32,402 bases of DNA, taken from positions 1 to 32,402 of the forward strand of contig LRSR01014247.1 of NCBI GenBank assembly GCA_001579985.1. Direction: 5' to 3'. Each line of letters opens with the position of its first letter. The stretch's first letter is position 1. The DNA comes from Hypsibius dujardini. Its lineage: Eukaryota; Tardigrada; Eutardigrada; Parachela; Hypsibiidae. Position numbers and translations under genes: made by a program. This document shows, piece by piece, positions 1 to 9,843 of this stretch. The notes below the pieces were generated by a model that was not told the origin of the DNA, did no database searches, and saw only the letters and a program-made list of their open reading frames with translations.

Positions 1-1077
1 AAAGAATAAATGTAGGTCCAGTAGTTCGCTGATGGCGGGGGTACTCCTCCTCCCCGTGTGACGGTGACGGTGGTGTGTGTTGGATTATGTGCGACGACTC
101 TTATTGATAAAACATCCGGATCACACAACACAAAAAAAGAGGCTCCCACGGAGTGGCGTGTGTAGATTTAGCTGCACTTTTCGTTCCGGCGACCAGTGGC
201 AATAATAACAATAAGGCCAGCGGGAAAAAGCGCACGTACTGCGATGACAGAGGAGGAGGATCAGGATCAGGAGGAGTGGTCAGAAAGCAGTTCAACTTTA
301 ACGGACTTACGCGCTCTGTATTAACGAACAATCAGCGCGACACAGCAGACGACACCCGGCAAACTGACAGACACACCGTAATCGTTTAATGGCTGCTTAT
401 TTTTCAAGCCGCGTGCCGGCGCACAGCAGACTTACACACACACACACATACACACACACCGAGCTCCTTGACGATATATACAGTGTACACTTAACACAAA
501 TCGGAAATGTAATGGACACAAGAGCTGGGCTCCTTGCTTCGACGCAATAAATGAATGAAACGAAAGAATGAACAGCCGGGTGCAAGGAGATGGATGGTCG
601 TCGTTCGTTCGTGTTTCACAGGAATGGATGCATGGCATACACACACACGCTCGCCAGTCATATCACGGCCCGCTCTTTTGTGCGGCTGGTGATGGCAGCG
701 CGGCGGGCTCCGCGGCCGGACAAGCCCCTCTTTTCAATCAGATACACACAACCGCGTCTCACAATTGGATCCCTGTGTAAACTCCTCGTTCGATCGCGCC
801 GTGATCATGTTGTGGGGTTGGTAATTTGGGGGATGCGGTTTAGGCTGTTCTAATCGATACTGGCGGCATTTAATAGGAACTTTTTCGTTGGCTCTTGGCT
901 CATCACAACTAGTCGGCAGCTACCATGGGCCCTAAACTCCTCTTGATAACATTAAGGCAAGCAGTCACACAAGCGGGAAAAAGAGACAGACACGCGTACG
1001 CGTACGTGCCAGAGGCACCCAAGAAGTGAGTCTTGCGTGTAGACAAAGATAAAGACAAAGATCCATACATCGAGGCA

Positions 1078-1093
1078 GACAGACAGACAAACA

Positions 1094-1126
<33 letters not shown>

Positions 1127-1131
1127 GCTAA

Positions 1132-1166
<35 letters not shown>

Positions 1167-1275
1167 GTCAGACAGATAGACTGACAAACAGACAGACAGA
1201 CAGACAGACATACAGACAGAGAGACAGACAGAGAGACAGACAGACAGACAGAGAGACAGACAGACAGACAGATCG
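1078..1275. repeat. GACA tetranucleotide microsatellite
   Basis: The unit GACA (read CAGA or ACAG in other registers) repeats almost without break for about 200 bases, with scattered single-base changes. The serine/valine/cysteine-rich frames on the other strand are artefacts of this repeat. Confidence 0.95.
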
Positions 1276-2200
1276 TTGATCGACAGATCTAGAGAGAATG
1301 CAAGAAAATCTTTTGCAAGGATGTATTAAATCCAGTGATACAATGAAGATTGCAATAATCTCGACAGCTTTAGACAACCAAATAAAAGATGATTGTGAAC
1401 AGAATATTCCCTTCAGTCAATCAAAAAGCAAATCATTAGTCCCAACTCAAAACTGTTTTTTACCATTCCATGGAACTCCGTCTATACTATCCTCCATGTG
1501 AACGTCGGTCTAATTTCTTTTAAGTAGTTTTGGAAAAGTGTTCACTTATAATAATAGCAATGGCATACTTGGGTCCCTATAGGCACAGGACATCGTCCAT
1601 TAATCAAACAGGCCCGGAGTTGCTGGACAGGATGAATGGGAGAAACGGGGGTACATAAAAATTATGATGCTTCATCGATGCGAATTTACGCCCACTTGAT
1701 CAATGAGAAATGGAGCAAGTGGGACAAGGCAAACTCTTTCAGCCCCACGGAGCAATTTTCTCCCGGCCCCGTGCGACAGAACCCCCTCCCTCCCCCAGCT
1801 CCCATAAAGAACCAGGAAGATCATTCGGCCGGAAATTATCCCCAACTCTGCTCCCCTCTCCACTCCCGGAATTAACGGCCAATCTACATGATCAAACTCT
1901 AAAATCGAAAGTTAAGTCTTCAGCCCCGATGGCGCATATACTAGTGGGATGGATGTGGTCAGGGGACGTGGCGAGAGATGGAATAAAGTATGTAAATTTC
2001 CCCTAAAGACACGCTTCGCTGGGAAAACGTGCCTGCTCAGGGATGCATGAAGGCAAATGTGCCATCCGGACAGCAATGTCTCCAACAACAATTTTCCAAA
2101 TTAATCTCGTTTTTATAATCAGGGTACAGTAAAGAGCGTACTGCATACAGTAGTAGACGCCCAAGCTGTTGCCTCAATTGGGCTTACATCGCTGTCTTGC

Positions 2201-2250
2201 CTGATTTGGCTGATTTGGCTGATTTGGCTGATTTGGCTGATTTGGCTGAT
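2201..2250. repeat. Tandem array of CTGATTTGG, about 5.5 copies
   Basis: A 9-base unit, CTGATTTGG, is repeated perfectly five times and then partially. It lies in non-coding sequence. Confidence 0.95.
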
Positions 2251-2400
2251 CTTCTCTATCAATTTGGCCTTTTTAACGTACTTCCTCAAAGATATTTAAA
2301 AACACATGCTCGTATGTCCGTCTGATTCCTACCTGCAGAGTTAATAGGAAGGGAACATGGATTGCTATTGCGCTTTACTGTCTGGGTATCACTTATTACT

Positions 2401-2442
2401 GGGGACCTGGGGACCTGGGGACCTGGGGACCTGGGGACCTGG
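2401..2442. repeat. Tandem array of GGGGACCT, about 5 copies
   Basis: An 8-base unit, GGGGACCT, is repeated perfectly five times and ends in GG, only 150 bases after the CTGATTTGG array. Confidence 0.95.
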
Positions 2443-3336
2443 TTCGTCATGGTGGCCTATAAATTTGGAGCGGCTCTCCTAACGATAATCGAGAAATAAT
2501 TTTCTTCTGCGGTTATCTTTGTGGATATTCCCCCTCCCCCCCGACAAAGTGGGAAGATCATTTATCATGCGATGAGGGGAAAGCGAAAGTGGAATGAAAG
2601 AATGAAAGAATGAGTAAGCGCGTGTGCGCGTGAGGCCGGCACTTGTGGACGTTTGCATTATGGCGGGCGCGGGCGTACTTCATCCATTAGCGATTGTCCT
2701 CCATTTCATTGGGAGTACACAGACACACACACAGAGACAGAAACAGTGAAACACACACAGAGACACCACTGCACAAGTACAAGACATATTCGGCACGCTC
2801 TGCCGCATCTGAAGAGATCATTATGGCTAATTTGAACGGTCAACTATTGTTGGAAGGGGGTGACCGGTGGTCACAGATTCTTGTTTGGATATGGAATTTA
2901 CTAACAATGCCGAAATATGGGCACGTAAGCATGACGTCGTGTGGCCTTCGTGCTGCCCTTTCATGAGGCAAGCAGATGGGTGTGTTCCCGGGTCGCTTCC
3001 CCTTTCCCACACTCGATGTGATATCCTATCCAGGAAATGGAAAAAAATCTTTGAAATTTTCAAAAAATTGCGATATGAAAAGTTTTATCAGTGCAGACTT
3101 TATTTCCACTTGGGCTCACGGTCTCATTCGTTATCGTCAAAAATGCATCCCTTGTCTTATCAGTGGACAGTAGATTAGAGCTCACTCTTTAGTCTGCTGT
3201 ACCTTCTCACCTTCTCACATACATCACGTGTCCTCCTTCGCAACAAACAAATGGTATATCAAAACTTATATTTGTCTAGCTGGAAAATAATTTTGCTGTC
3301 GGAAATACTGAGTAAAAAAAACAACTTTTAGGCATA

Positions 3337-3810
3337 ATGGAAATGCCAATGTATTTTGGCACGGAGTTTCCGTCGTACCTCCTGTTTTTTGACTGGGCCC
3401 CGCGACGAGACAGCGAGCTGGTGTGGTCGTCCTTCATCATCTTCGGCATTGCCGTTATTCTGGAAGGAATTCGCCGTGCTCGGGAGATCATCCGTGTTTA
3501 TGACCTGCGAGACCTAAAACTGATGGACAGCCAAAAGTCATGCTGCGTAAATTTGGACTGTGGTAACGAAGGAGGAAGCGGAGGTGGAGGGAACGGGCTC
3601 CGACCAATTCAGCCGGGAGGAACAATTCGTCCTAAGCTACGCTTGCTATTTCGGCGTTTTCATCTACTGCAGACATTTCTGTTGGGCGTACAGACAGTGC
3701 TGGGATACTTCTTGATGTTGGCTGCCATGACGTATAACGTTTGGATTTTTGTGGCAATGGTTGTGGGAACGGTCGCTGGACATTTTTTCTTTTCCTGGAC
3801 GTCTGCATAA
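3337..3810 (+). CDS. Ctr-family high-affinity copper transporter (SLC31-like)
   Basis: A 157-residue single-exon frame. Ctr proteins form membrane trimers that import Cu(I) at the plasma membrane or from endosomes. The N terminus has the methionine cluster MEMPM (residues 1-5), a likely copper-binding site. TM1 is about residues 28-45. A basic, Gly-rich cytosolic loop (46-107) includes a glycine run near 79-87 and a Cys pair at 69-70. TM2 (about 110-131) contains the diagnostic MxxxM at 127-131, and TM3 (about 134-152) the GxxxG at 144-148. Order and spacing fit the family; the C-terminal HCH motif seen in some members is absent. The start has A at -3 and G at +4. A TTTTAG eight bases upstream could be a splice acceptor, so a 5' exon is possible. 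The known family fixes the function; the exact metal is inferred. Confidence 0.9.
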   Translation: MEMPMYFGTEFPSYLLFFDWAPRRDSELVWSSFIIFGIAVILEGIRRAREIIRVYDLRDLKLMDSQKSCCVNLDCGNEGGSGGGGNGLRPIQPGGTIRPKLRLLFRRFHLLQTFLLGVQTVLGYFLMLAAMTYNVWIFVAMVVGTVAGHFFFSWTSA

Positions 3811-3912
3811 ACGTTGTGCGCATCAGCCTCAGCATACAAAGTACGACGAAACTTACCGGCGAAAATATTTTAGAATGTGAAACTTAGAAATGGAACATGT
3901 CCGGAATTATTA

Positions 3913-3918
3913 AATAAA
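3913..3918 (+). terminator. Poly(A) signal AATAAA for the copper transporter
   Basis: A canonical AATAAA lies about 100 bases after the transporter stop codon, in a very AT-rich stretch, as expected for a short 3' untranslated region. Confidence 0.6.
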
Positions 3919-4043
3919 TTATTAATTAAATTATTTTATTAAAAATATACATGTCCGTGGGAATTAAAACTATCATGCGCCAGATTACGTTGCCTGCGAA
4001 TCCAGCCAAGGTACAATCGAGGACAAGATTGAGTACACTGAAG

Positions 4044-4163
4044 GGTCCGGGGTATGGGCAAAAGGGGCGGAGTAAGGGGGTGGTCAGGTGGTTGATTGTT
4101 CGATTGCTTGAAAATCACCCCTTGTCTCGCCCCTTTTACCCATTCCCCAGACCCTCACCCAAT
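4044..4163. mobile_element. Small foldback MITE-like hairpin
   Basis: Two arms of about 40 bases pair with each other across a short loop. The left arm contains GGGCAAAAGGGGCGGAG and the right arm its near complement CTCGCCCCTTTTACCC. The loop holds a TTGATTGTTCGATTGCTTG motif that resembles the middle of the foldback element at 6,677-6,907. No target duplication was resolved. Confidence 0.55.
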
Positions 4164-4659
4164 CCGACCGCGGTAGAGTCCGAAAGTCGGATCAGCATGG
4201 TTCGATCCTCTGTTCACTGCACTGAGAGCTGCGGAAAATGAGATTTGATACAGTAATCATTAATGTAGATATTATTATACCGGTACATGTATTCATTCAT
4301 ACGGATCCGTTGTCGGTGACAGCGCCGAAAGTCTCATGTTCAATCAGGACCATCCGGTCTCTTATAGACCAATACGAGGAATGGGGTATGAGTGGAAGTA
4401 GCCGGATATATGTCTTGGTTTCGAACACTGTTCTCCCAAAACTGTGTTTGAGTGCAAATACAACCGTTGGGATCCTTTTTGGAGTTGATTTTATAATCCT
4501 TTGTACCGAGAACCAATACGAGTTTGAAAAAATCCAGAAATTAAGACCCGAAACAGTCAGTTGTAAAAAAAATAGAGCAACAGAGAAGCCTTTAATATCT
4601 GCAGTTGCAATGAGTAAGGAGCTAACTAAAGGACAAAATTATGCGAGAGCGGCTATGAT

Positions 4660-5289
4660 TCAAGCAACAATCGGTTTATTCGGTTTTTTCCCGCCTTTGA
4701 TGGGTGCGGGCGCGGATGGACGAACTACTTGAGCAGCCAAACCTTGGTTCTGGATGAGGACCAACTGGGAGGGCGAAATGTAATCAGCTGGAGGAGAATC
4801 AAAGAGTGGGAGCTCGCTGTAGAGACGAGAGTTGGCAAAGTTCTCCAAATCAGCAGATCTAAAACCAGACATTATCGTTACTCAGTTCACCCAGCATCAT
4901 CTTAGCATTAGGAAAACGTGCAAGCATGACCGTTCGCAGTCAACGTTGAACCACGAGTCACAGACGAGAGTGATCTGATTGAAGATGGTGCGGTTGGCGC
5001 GGAGATAAGACGTCTGGTCCATGTTCTGGTCGCAACGATGGAAAGCCTGGCACCTGGCTCCCTGATCAGCATAGAAACCAGGTTGAGCCTTGGAAGCACA
5101 ACTGATACCGGTCTCGGGAACGGTGTTGAAGGTGGGATAGGCAATATCACGGGATGTGGCCTGAGCCATAATCTCGAACGAGGTGAGAGCCGGCTTCATC
5201 AAATCCCACAAGAATTTTCCTTGGGTTTTGATGTTTGCTGGTGCGCAGGCAACGGACCCGACCAATGCTAGGAGGACGAGGAATTTGAT
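4660..5289 (-). CDS. Secreted CBM14 chitin-binding protein, two exons; expected start ATG reads ATC
   Basis: Exon 1 runs 5,289-4,931 and exon 2 4,858-4,660, with a 72-base GT-AG intron; the junction is in frame and gives 185 residues. Residues 1-16 form a textbook signal peptide (KFLVLLALVGSVACA). A type-2 chitin-binding (peritrophin-like) domain lies at about 64-118, with Cys64, Cys80, Cys86, Cys110 and Cys118 and motifs FYAD, CQAFHRC, TIFNQ and CDSWFNVDC, as in single-domain arthropod cuticle proteins. The tail is Pro/Lys-rich. It should bind chitin in cuticle or gut lining. Two oddities: the codon placed as initiator is ATC, with no in-frame ATG upstream, and the domain's fourth Cys is Arg (about residue 97). 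A start in an unseen upstream exon, a sequence error or early decay are all possible. Confidence 0.8.
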
Positions 5290-5390
5290 GGCGCTGGTGG
5301 ATGTTGTGATGGGCGGTTTGGCGTGAGAGGAAAGAATGAAATTAAAAGTGCATGTAAAGAATGATAAACTTGTTAGAAAAGTTAGACTTG

Positions 5391-5400
5391 TATTTTATAG
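5391..5400 (-). promoter_or_regulatory. Putative TATA box of the chitin-binding gene
   Basis: On the minus strand CTATAAAATA stands about 100 bases before the expected start codon, so transcription would begin near 5,365-5,370. If it is real, there is no room for an upstream ATG-bearing exon, because that leader has no ATG followed by a usable donor. Confidence 0.45.
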
Positions 5401-5882
5401 ATCTCGCTGAAAGAATCTGATGGACTAGACGGCGATGCGTAAGCAGGTGTCTGCGCATCGGCCTCGGAAGAGTTCGGATTCTTCGGAATGTGTTTGCAAC
5501 CGGCGATTATCGGTGCACGAATGAACGGTATGGCTAATTTTCCCCACATCTACAGATCTTGAAATTTCAACGAAGTGTCGCAATAAAGAAATGTTCAGCA
5601 CAACCAAATTTCGTCGTTACTGTAAGATACAAACGAAATGCAAGTTGCCTGGAGGATCACTCATATTGGTCGATGCTTTTCACTACGCAATAACTCGCTC
5701 TGCGCAGGCCGGTCATTTCGTTTTCGCTCACTCAAGTTAATGTAAGACAAGCTTAGAAAGTTTAATATTATAATGAAAAAAAGGTGCGCCGATGGGTTGA
5801 ACAAAGTTTGCTTCGGGATACAGAGCTTTTTTTGCGATGCCTTAATGGGCAACTAAGCTCCTGAGCCCTGAGTCCTGGGTCC

Positions 5883-7737
5883 TCACTTTGCGGTACATTG
5901 GCATGTGGCACGGCATACGATCTTGAAGTCCTCTCCAGACTGCAGGGTCCCTCCACTTGTGCATAGTTTCCATTGGCTCTCCAGCGCGTCACAGTTGTTG
6001 TATTTGTTTTGGTACGGACAAGGATTGGCTACGGAGGTTGAAATCATTAATACTGTACGCTCCCGATCTCAAGGGTCGATTATGCCCCGCCCCTGCTGAT
6101 TCACATCAAGCTTCAGCGGATCGTTCAATTCCGTTCACTTGTTCGTGATTGGCCCGTTGGTTTTTGGCTGACAAGCTATGCTACCTTGCTTGATTGAAAT
6201 GATCATTTCGGTTTCAAAATTTTCAAGTTAATAAAGTTGAAGTGAATCTGAATGAACAACCAAGCGAGCGACGGAACGTGTTTTCGGGCCGGACCTAAAA
6301 TCGACCCTTGAGATTGGGAGCGTACAGTATTAGAAATAGTCTTCCAGTCATGAATGGATTTACGTACTGCAAAGACCTCGATCGCACTTATTCGGACACA
6401 GAGAGCAAGTCTGTCCGACACGATAAGGAGCTCCGACGAAGTTTGTTCCAGGAGCATATATATTTCCCCTGTCCATCACATCAACAGCCGGTTACATTGA
6501 TTTATGGTTACCTTGATTTATGGTTTCAAGTGACAACAGGAGGGTGACTCACGTGGGTCCGTAATTACAGACGTAAAAGTGAAAGCCGGGACAGCTCCGG
6601 TAGCCGCATCCAACTTGGAAGGTGGTGTCCCACATGATCTAGCGTTATCCATCATCAGGTTACGTAGGCGTTAGTATGAGGTGAAATTTGTATTTCGGTT
6701 CACCCTCCACTTGGTCGATAAATCGGTTCACTCATGGGTTTCTCCTTGCTTGCAGGTGCTTGATTGTTTGATTGTTGTGCCATATTCTAGTATACTATAG
6801 CACTTCTGAAAATCAAACAACCAAGCACCCGCCATTAAGGAGATACCCTTGAGTGAGCCGATTTATCGACCAACTGGAGGGTGAGCCGAAATACAAATTT
6901 CACTTCATACATACAGCTCTGTGGGTGGGTATCACATTTAAAAGTACTTGACTACCTGTGTGTAGTGAAGTACGTTTTTTCCCCCGTTGTCCAGTCCGAA
7001 GGCATACTCGTTCACCTCGTTGTACCACCAATTCATCACGTCATTCCAGGACGCTGGTGAGGGATACTGCATCGCGATATTTTGGCCCAATTGGAACTCT
7101 GTATTGACGAAAAAATGTACACTCAAGCGTTATCGCAATTAAATAACGCCGAATATGTGGAATGTATAATTTCGCTCTCACGAGATGTGATTCGGGCTGC
7201 CGGTGGGTCATGGGCATAGACACAATTATCAGCCCACTTTTGGGCCAGCTGTGCGACCTCGTTATTCCACTCCATTCTCAGCATGCCAGCAGCAGTCCGC
7301 GAACCGGAAGTTTTTGTTCGCAGACAGTTGTGTTTGCGTGCAATGTAGTCCGCAATTCGGAGACCTGTCATTGCGTCGGGATTATCCCTGATCCGGAGCT
7401 GCCCCGCAGAAAGGCCGACTGGGTTGCTGAACGTTTCGTTTGAAAGGGGCCAGGTCGACATGTCTGTCAGACTGTAAAACGGTTTGGCATTACTGATGGC
7501 GCAGTAGCTGGACGCAGAGGCACTAGCGGCTGGGGCGACCGTCGTCGTGGCACGGACATTGTACAGCTGCAGTAGCATCTGAAGAATGGGATGAATGGTC
7601 TGCGCGTTCACCGAACCCGGTTGGTTGAAACTGCAGCTCACAATAAACATACAGCAGAGCAGGCGCATCCAAGTGGCACTGCGCATCCAAGTGGCACTGC
7701 GCATCCAGGTTGCGCTGCGCGCATTTAGGGAACCCAT
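5883..7737 (-). CDS. Secreted CAP-superfamily protein (SCP/TAPS), five exons
   Basis: Exons on the minus strand: 7,737-7,182; 7,098-6,956; 6,638-6,553; 6,468-6,368; 6,028-5,883. Every intron is GT-AG and all phases agree, giving 343 residues. Domains: signal peptide (best from Met24, MRLLCCMFIVSC), a linker, a CAP domain from about 115 to 262, then a Cys-rich tail. CAP motifs seen: CVYAH (His176), GQNIA (190-194), WYNEV (Glu213), HYTQ (His230), GCGYRSC and FYVCNYGP. The usual Glu of GEN is Gln191, so the metal-binding tetrad is incomplete. The tail has the hinge-like CSLCPNKCDRGLC and a further Cys-rich module in the last exon, reminiscent of CRISP or ShK domains. CAP proteins are extracellular; a specific role cannot be inferred. 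Introns 2 and 4 each contain a MITE. The N terminus holds three copies of an 18-base repeat, each with an in-frame ATG. Confidence 0.88.
6050..6330. mobile_element. MITE family A copy 1 (TA target duplication), in CAP intron 4
   Basis: A 281-base element with inverted ends of about 30 bases sharing the core GATCTCAAGGGTCGAT (one mismatch), flanked by TA on both sides (6,048-6,049 and 6,331-6,332). It lies wholly inside the fourth CAP intron, leaving donor GTACGT and acceptor CCGTAG untouched. It has no coding capacity. Size and end sequence match the element at 17,455-17,734, so both belong to one family. TA duplication suggests mobilisation by a Tc1/mariner-type transposase. Confidence 0.88.
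6677..6907. mobile_element. Foldback MITE with about 71-bp arms, in CAP intron 2
   Basis: Arms at 6,677-6,747 and 6,837-6,907 are inverted copies with about seven mismatches. The centre contains a second nested inverted repeat (GGTGCTTGATTGTTTGATT against its near complement), so almost the whole 231 bases could fold. TA flanks both ends (6,675-6,676 and 6,908-6,909). It accounts for most of the 317-base second CAP intron. Confidence 0.9.
7663..7716 (-). repeat. Three 18-bp tandem repeats in the CAP N terminus
   Basis: Two identical units and one diverged unit of 18 bases lie in frame, encoding RSATWM three times just before the hydrophobic signal core. Each unit supplies an in-frame methionine, so three alternative starts precede the signal peptide. 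Confidence 0.85.
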
Positions 7738-7819
7738 AGCGCAAAACCTGACAGCAAAAACAAATTTAACCTACACGGCGCAGTCTGAGCTCAAATTTTT
7801 TTTCCCAATATAATTTACA

Positions 7820-8122
7820 AGAGAATTCACAAGATTTCATCCTGTCAGGGTACCCGCGCTAGGGCGAGGCAACGTTTATGGGAAGCTTATCTTTACGGGA
7901 TATGCTTAATGACACGATACATTGACGCCGAGCCTTCTGCCCAAACTCAGTCGAACAGCTTTGGGGTTTTACCGTAAGGAGCGGTAAAAAAGATTCACCC
8001 ACCCACGTAACGGTTTACGGTATGCGATGAGGGTGGGCGTAGACCTCAGGTGAGGAACTGAACTAGTTTGTGCATTGTTAAAGGCTAGAGCTCGTTTAAT
8101 GTTTTATACGTACGAGGTTCTT
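7820..8122. other. Intergenic stretch between the CAP gene and the GT31 pseudogene
   Basis: No exon or repeat is recognised. It should contain the CAP promoter (minus strand) and whatever remains of the 3' region of the pseudogene. Confidence 0.5.
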
Positions 8123-8595
8123 TTACGAGGTAGAATTTATCCGTGAGACTATTAAGGAGGGGTGTCTTTGCCGCATGCTCTTCCAGACACACTGAAACAA
8201 CTTCAAATCCCTCTGCACGTGAATGATCATTTGGTCAGCAAAATCAAAGTTCAGGCCCCTTTTTGACAGCGTATTTAAATCAATCAGCGCTTGCCTGGGT
8301 ATCTGAACGATATCAACGTCACCCAGCGCATCGGGTAGCATACCCGTCACAAAGGTATCATCGACCTAAAACGTTTTAACATGTAGCGAGGTTTGGTATA
8401 AAAGTTGCACAAGGTCTTTCGTGATGAGGTAGCCGGCACCGGATTAGTATGCCGGGTACAGATCGTCCGGATAATCGTTCAGGGGGGTGAACCACTTGTT
8501 GGTCTTGCTACGCGGAACCGTGGTCAATTCGTTCATATGGAAACAGAAAATGGTCCGCAGTTGTGGTCCTGGGTGAAGTGTCTTCATGTACCGTA

Positions 8596-8780
8596 GAATC
8601 TCGACTCATCCGTGGTACCTACGTCATCACACAGTAAAAAGCGACCGTTTTGATTGATTGCAGAGATGTGCGAACCACAAGACTACACGTGTTGATTAAT
8701 TGATTGCTTAAGCAGACCTACCGGGTCTGATTTACTGGGGGGGGGGCGGTCCAAAAAGTACCACGGATGGGTCGAGATTC
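8596..8780. mobile_element. MITE (TA target duplication) inside the pseudogene catalytic exon
   Basis: A 185-base element with about 23-base inverted ends (GAATCTCGACTCATCCGTGG and its near complement), flanked by TA at 8,594-8,595 and 8,781-8,782. It splits the exon just after the metal-binding motif and before the RYMKTL segment. Without it the reading resumes almost in register with the paralogue, with a further offset of about 10 bases. Confidence 0.88.
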
Positions 8781-9520
8781 TACAGTATGTGGTAATGGTG
8801 GGAAGGTCGTTGACCACGTCATTGTCCGTTTTGAAGAGGTACTTGTAACGCAATCCGGAACAGCTCTCCGTGAAGTAGCGCAGGACGGAGATCTGCTTAA
8901 GCGTTAGGTTCTTGTAGCTATATATATAGAGAGCTATAGCTCTCTAGAAAATCCTCTTGAACGATGTCGTTGTACAAGTTCGCTTCGACTTGTAACTACC
9001 TCCAAATATTTGAAACATAACCACAAATGCTGATCATTGGAACAGATAGTGAAAGTGGCTTCCTCAGTACCTCAGCTATCTCTCCCGTCCCGTTACCGCC
9101 ACTCCCGATGAAGAACAACAGACCGATGTTATGGCTGAGTAAGCTGTTAGGATGGCCCCATGATCGGCGTATCTGTTGTTGGAAAAAAATGATTTGATCG
9201 TTAATCAAGCAAGAAAATGAAATTTGGCCGTACTATTTCTCGGTTCGCAAACCTGCTGATAGTTGAGTGAACTGCAATAATTGCGAAATATTTTTTCTTG
9301 CTCTCGAGGTGGCACATCATCGCTGCCTTAGGAGGTCTGATTAGGTATGGGAAAATGTGAGGAGTTACTATCTCATCTGGGACATTAAAAAACTTATTTA
9401 AGAAGCAAAATCCTATAATAGTATTGAGAGTCAATTAATTTTACAGAGTTTACTTTACCCTCTTTTTGGGGGCCCAATAGCATCCCGCTACTTTACTCTT
9501 CCCAAGAGCCCAGTAGAAGC

Positions 9521-9843
9521 CTGGCTATTTTACCCCTCCCTGTATACATCACCAGGGGTCCAAATTGCGCCCCTGCTATTTTATCCGTCCCATGTTGTCC
9601 GTCCGTCCGTCAGTCTGTCCGTTGTCCATCCGTCCGTCCGTCAGTCTGTCCGTTCATCTGTTGGCGGACAGATGGACAAACAACGGGCAACGGCTGAACG
9701 GATAGCGGACGGACGGACGGACGGACAACAGACGGACAGCACGGATGAACGGACGAACGGACGAACGGACAGCATGGAAGGGGTAAATAGCCAGGGCGCT
9801 TTTTTGCCCCAGTGATGTATTCAGAGAGGGATAAAATAGCCTG
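9521..9843. mobile_element. Foldback element with GGAC/GTCC core, in pseudogene intron 1
   Basis: The outer arms (9,521-9,595 and about 9,770-9,843) are inverted copies containing CTATTTTA, ATACATCAC and GGGGC blocks. The core is two opposed runs of GTCC/GGAC tetranucleotides. The whole could form a long hairpin. It sits where the intact paralogue carries only a microsatellite-bearing intron. Confidence 0.75.

Larger units (their letters stand above)
1..3330. other. Gene-poor region with simple repeats
   Basis: No open frame here shows a recognisable domain, signal peptide or convincing exon structure. The frames present are short, several run through microsatellites, and both strands are open in places simply because stops are scarce. 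The stretch holds a CA tract near 432-462, a long GACA tract near 1,078-1,275 and two short tandem arrays near 2,201 and 2,401, listed separately. The last part may be promoter or 5' untranslated sequence of the copper transporter. Confidence 0.6.

Noticed and set aside
153-389. A 78-codon frame with Asn and Gly runs
   Set aside because: Low-complexity composition, no domain, and both strands open; insufficient for a gene call.
1168-1377. Cys/Ser/Val-rich frame on the minus strand
   Set aside because: It is a translation of the GACA microsatellite.
4170-4215. GGTTCGATCCT resembling a tRNA B box
   Set aside because: The flanking bases do not pair as a T stem and no A box or acceptor stem could be built around it.
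4238-4732. A 164-codon plus-strand frame
   Set aside because: It overlaps the antisense of the well-supported chitin-binding exon, has no domain and no splice or promoter context; it is probably chance.
8921-8946. Short palindrome with TATATATA as a regulatory site
   Set aside because: It lies inside a degenerate coding exon of the pseudogene and is best explained as a small AT-rich insertion.
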